Part shown: positions 17,571 through 19,311 of the stretch, one piece after another
Numbering within the stretch: position 1 is the first letter of the stretch
How the letters are laid out: each line of letters begins with the position of its first letter
Assembly (NCBI GenBank): GCA_905215405.1
Contig: CAJMQE010000071.1
Coordinates: forward strand, 1 to 19,311
DNA length: 19,311 bases
Direction of reading: 5' to 3'
Origin: an uncultured bacterium
Lineage (GTDB): Bacteria > Bacillota > Clostridia > Lachnospirales > Lachnospiraceae
The notes under the pieces: generated by a model
What the model was told of the DNA's origin: nothing
The model's database searches: none
Seen by the model: the letters and a program-made list of their open reading frames with translations, nothing else
Made by a program: the position numbers and the translations under genes

Positions 17571-17629
17571 ACTACAATAATTCCTTTCTCTAAGACACAT
17601 GGAATTCCATCTTATCCCATGTATTTATT

Positions 17630-17638
17630 ATTGTATCA
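17630..17638 (-). promoter_or_regulatory. Possible extended -10 promoter of the MATE gene
   Basis: On the minus strand TGATACAAT forms an extended -10 about 60 bp upstream of the start codon; no good -35 is present. A 12-bp palindrome, ATGGAATTCCAT (17599-17610), lies just inside the predicted transcript and could be an operator. Confidence 0.35.
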
Positions 17639-17720
17639 TATTTACAAAGATTTTACATCGCATCCAATTATATGTCCCATACAGAGTCGAATTTTGTTTT
17701 ACGATTTCCAAACTGGCCTA

Positions 17721-17749
17721 TTGAAATCTAAAATTAACAGGTATATACT
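17721..17749 (+). promoter_or_regulatory. Predicted promoter of tRNA-Pro
   Basis: TTGAAA (17721-17726) and TATACT (17744-17749) are separated by 17 bp. The predicted start near 17756 is only a few bases before the mature tRNA, a common arrangement for stable RNA genes. Confidence 0.6.
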
Positions 17750-17758
17750 GGAAATCAG

Positions 17759-17833
17759 CGGGGTGTGGCTCAGCTTGGCTAGAGCGCATCGTTCGGGACG
17801 ATGAGGTCGCGTGTTCGAATCACGTCACCCCGA
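17759..17833 (+). tRNA. tRNA-Pro (anticodon CGG)
   Basis: All four stems can be drawn. The acceptor is CGGGGTG with CACCCCG, the D-stem is GCTC with GAGC, the anticodon stem CATCG with CGATG encloses the loop TTCGGGA (anticodon CGG at 17793-17795), and the T-arm is GCGTG-TTCGAAT-CACGT with one G-T pair. The discriminator is A at 17833 and CCA is not encoded. It reads CCG codons. The 75-nt length is normal. Confidence 0.95.
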
Positions 17834-17876
17834 TTATATTACTTATCTTAACATTGGAATTCTATACATAGAGATG

Positions 17877-17907
17877 CAGCGCCTTACAACAAGATGCTGT
17901 TTTTTTA
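17877..17907 (+). terminator. Possible terminator after tRNA-Pro
   Basis: A short stem, CAGC (17877-17880) with GCTG (17896-17899), extended by one G-T pair, is followed by a run of eight T. The stem is weak, but the T-tract and position 45 bp after the tRNA suit a terminator. Confidence 0.4.
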
Positions 17908-17982
17908 CCTAGTCACGCTGTTTGTTATTATTCGTGATTCTGTTACTTTCAACAATAAAACCATTTACAAGGAGAAAAGAAA

Positions 17983-18426
17983 TTGTTGCTTAAATGTATT
18001 ATGATCCTATTATTCTGTTTGATTTTCGTAAAACAGATCGTTCTGATTAAAAAACTTCTCGTTCCAACCAAAAAGAGTACCTTTGAAAAAATAGTAGTTA
18101 CCGCAGGTGTCCTAGTTTTGCTTTGCATCACTTATCTTTTTGCAGGTACATTTCTGGATTATCTCTATGCAATACTTGCAATCACCACGATGCTTGCAAT
18201 GTTTTATAAACAGGGGATCACTGGTGATGGCCTGACCATATTGAGCAGAGGCCTTGAGACCTATTCATGGGAAAAGCTCGGATATGCAAAAATAGAAGAA
18301 AAAAACGTGCTCATGATCACCTACTACTCTACAATAGGAAGTCCTATTATAAAACAGCGGTATGCAATCGACAAAAAAGAGCAATTGTTCTCAATCCTGG
18401 ACCAGAATATTAGAACGACAAAATAG
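17983..18426 (+). CDS. Small membrane protein with a DUF5673-like cytoplasmic tail
   Basis: The function is unknown. The 147-residue protein has about three hydrophobic segments (roughly 1-22, 37-56 and 58-75), followed by a soluble part from residue 78. That part contains GITGDGLTILSRGLETYSWEK and then two short strands, and resembles the small PH-like tails of DUF5673 or YcxB-type membrane proteins; this resemblance is from memory and weak. The start is taken as the TTG at 17983, preceded by AAGGAG with 8 bp spacing; the next ATG is only 18 bp further. The stop codon lies within the stem of a strong terminator. No cotranscribed neighbour is apparent. Confidence 0.7.
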   Translation: MLLKCIMILLFCLIFVKQIVLIKKLLVPTKKSTFEKIVVTAGVLVLLCITYLFAGTFLDYLYAILAITTMLAMFYKQGITGDGLTILSRGLETYSWEKLGYAKIEEKNVLMITYYSTIGSPIIKQRYAIDKKEQLFSILDQNIRTTK

Positions 18427-18452
18427 GCAGAGCTTAGCGCTCTGCCTATTTT
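18420..18452. terminator. Bidirectional rho-independent terminator
   Basis: A perfect 14-bp stem, AAAATAGGCAGAGC (18420-18433) with GCTCTGCCTATTTT (18439-18452), encloses a 5-nt loop and has T-runs on both strands. It serves the plus-strand gene ending at 18426, whose stop codon it contains, and the minus-strand gene ending at 18522. Confidence 0.9.
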
Positions 18453-18521
18453 CATAATATTCCACAATTTTTCTGTCTTCCAGATAAATGATATCCTTTC
18501 AAAGACATTGCAAGAAATTTC

Positions 18522-18974
18522 CTATTCTTCGTAAACGACCTTACGTGGTTCACAATATTTTAAATACTCATCTGCCTCATCAATTGTCTTTCTTAATTGT
18601 TTACGATAGCTGTGTACTACAAAATATGGTAAAAACAACAGTGCTAAAAATGCGTAGATAAATACGATTGGAAAAGTAATCAGATCAAAAGGAAATGGTG
18701 CAATGATCCAGCCCCATACGGCTAAGTTCTTTGCCCAACGTGCTGCTACTGAAAATCCACCGATCTTCTGATAGCAGAGTATTGAAATAGCAAATGCTGC
18801 AATTGCAGTAACGCCCATAAAACTAAGCAGTCCACATACCGTGCCTATAATAGCCAGTAAACGAATCTGTCCGCTCTGCTCTAGTAATTCCTCTGATTCT
18901 CTCTTCTTATCCATTGCATATGCATAGTCATTGAAATGCATCTCTTCGTAGAATGTTTTTCTGTTGCTACTCAT
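18522..18974 (-). CDS. Hypothetical small integral membrane protein
   Basis: I do not recognise the family. The 150-residue protein has a charged N-terminal region (1-36), a hydrophobic stretch at about 37-68 long enough for one or two membrane helices, and a second long hydrophobic region at about 84-122. A charged, basic-to-acidic tail ends it, so the termini probably face the cytoplasm. The ATG at 18974 follows AAGGAG at 7 bp. It converges on the gene at 17983-18426 and shares its terminator; the relation between the two genes is unknown. Confidence 0.72.
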   Translation of the reverse strand: MSSNRKTFYEEMHFNDYAYAMDKKRESEELLEQSGQIRLLAIIGTVCGLLSFMGVTAIAAFAISILCYQKIGGFSVAARWAKNLAVWGWIIAPFPFDLITFPIVFIYAFLALLFLPYFVVHSYRKQLRKTIDEADEYLKYCEPRKVVYEE

Positions 18975-19080
18975 CTTGTTTCTCCTTAGTATCTTACATA
19001 AATTCTTCTGTATATTTTAAAACATCTTTTTTCGCTAAGTACATATAAATTATTTTATCCAGACCTTTGCGGTCCGATCG

Positions 19081-19260
19081 TTAATAATTTTCTTTTCTAA
19101 CTTCAAAATAGCTCTTTGGATGTTTACAGACAGGACATACATCTGGTGCTTTTTTACCCATTACAAGGTGTCCGCAGTTCCTGCATTCCCAGATGGTTTC
19201 TTCTGATTTTTCAAATACCGCCTGCATTTCAATATTATTTAAAAGCTTACGATATCTGTC
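19081..19260 (-). pseudogene. Rubrerythrin C-terminal fragment (rubredoxin-like domain)
   Basis: Rubrerythrins are anaerobe peroxidases in which a diiron four-helix domain is followed by a rubredoxin-like iron site. Only the end is present: RYRKLLNNIEMQAVFEK, then ECRNCGH and VCPVCKHPKSYFEV, with the four iron-binding cysteines as two CxxC pairs, and a stop at 19081-19083. The match to the family begins at 19260, and an in-frame stop lies immediately upstream at 19261-19263. Beyond that the sequence no longer resembles rubrerythrin. An internal ATG at 19227 could give a 48-residue rubredoxin-like protein, but I see no good ribosome binding site. The gene is most likely a remnant cut by an insertion. 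Confidence 0.75.
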
Positions 19261-19311
19261 TCAATGGCATTAAGTTAAGAAAGTCTCACATCACAGAAAA
19301 TGTGGTGTGGG
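19261..19311. mobile_element. Possible end of an IS200/IS605-type element (partial)
   Basis: TCAATGGCATTAAGTTAAGA starts exactly where rubrerythrin similarity stops. It is followed by a hairpin, CTCACATCACA (19285-19295) with TGTGGTGTGGG (19301-19311), about 25 bp in. Subterminal imperfect hairpins are characteristic of IS200/IS605 ends, and the opening bases resemble ends of such elements as I remember them. No transposase lies inside the window, so this is tentative. Confidence 0.35.

Noticed and set aside
17759..17833. tRNA-Pro as an integration site for an island carrying the CRISPR locus
   Set aside because: No second copy of the tRNA 3' end and no integrase gene were found in the window.

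Overview
The window is AT-rich and carries a complete type I-B CRISPR-Cas locus with a CRISPR array on each side, followed by ordinary chromosomal genes. Low GC, AGGAGG-type ribosome binding sites, a MATE transporter, a rubrerythrin remnant and Cas proteins of the Csh1/Csh2/Cas5h type point to a Gram-positive anaerobe of the Clostridia, plausibly Lachnospiraceae. The taxonomic call is inference only.

Layout. (1) 34-3521: CRISPR array 1, with 53 intact 30-bp repeats, one degenerate terminal repeat and 53 spacers of 34-37 bp. (2) 3522-3714: its leader. (3) 3715-4890: an IS30-family insertion sequence whose transposase is frameshifted near its C-terminus; it lies between leader 1 and cas2. (4) 4900-13643, all on the minus strand: cas6-cas8b-cas7-cas5, then a terminator-like hairpin, then cas3-cas4-cas1-cas2. 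(5) 13644-13898: cas promoter and an 11-bp inverted repeat in the 5' untranslated region. (6) 13899-15290: CRISPR array 2, with 22 repeats and 21 spacers and a related but different repeat. (7) 15291-15500: leader 2. (8) 15554-16042: a small LEA-like amphipathic repeat protein and its terminator. (9) 16212-17570: MATE efflux protein. (10) 17759-17833: tRNA-Pro(CGG). (11) 17983-18974: two convergent small membrane-protein genes sharing a bidirectional terminator. (12) 19081-19311: a rubrerythrin C-terminal fragment cut off by a hairpin-bearing sequence that may be the end of an IS200/IS605-type element.

How the parts work together. Both arrays read on the minus strand, the same strand as the cas genes: the degenerate repeats lie at the left end of each array, the conserved leaders lie at the right end, and the reverse-complement repeat ends in the type I 5' tag ATTGAAAT. 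Pre-crRNA would be cut by Cas6 at the foot of a 4-bp hairpin. Cas8b, Cas7 and Cas5 with crRNA form Cascade, Cas3 degrades the target DNA, and Cas4-Cas1-Cas2 acquire spacers. The two repeats differ at 6 of 30 positions, yet two of these changes compensate each other in the hairpin, so one Cas6 could serve both arrays.

Nothing here looks like a wholly new system. The points worth following are the compensatory repeat change, the shared inverted repeat at fixed spacing in both leaders, the terminator between the Cascade genes and the cas3/adaptation genes, the IS30 insertion at the edge of leader 1, and the truncated rubrerythrin.
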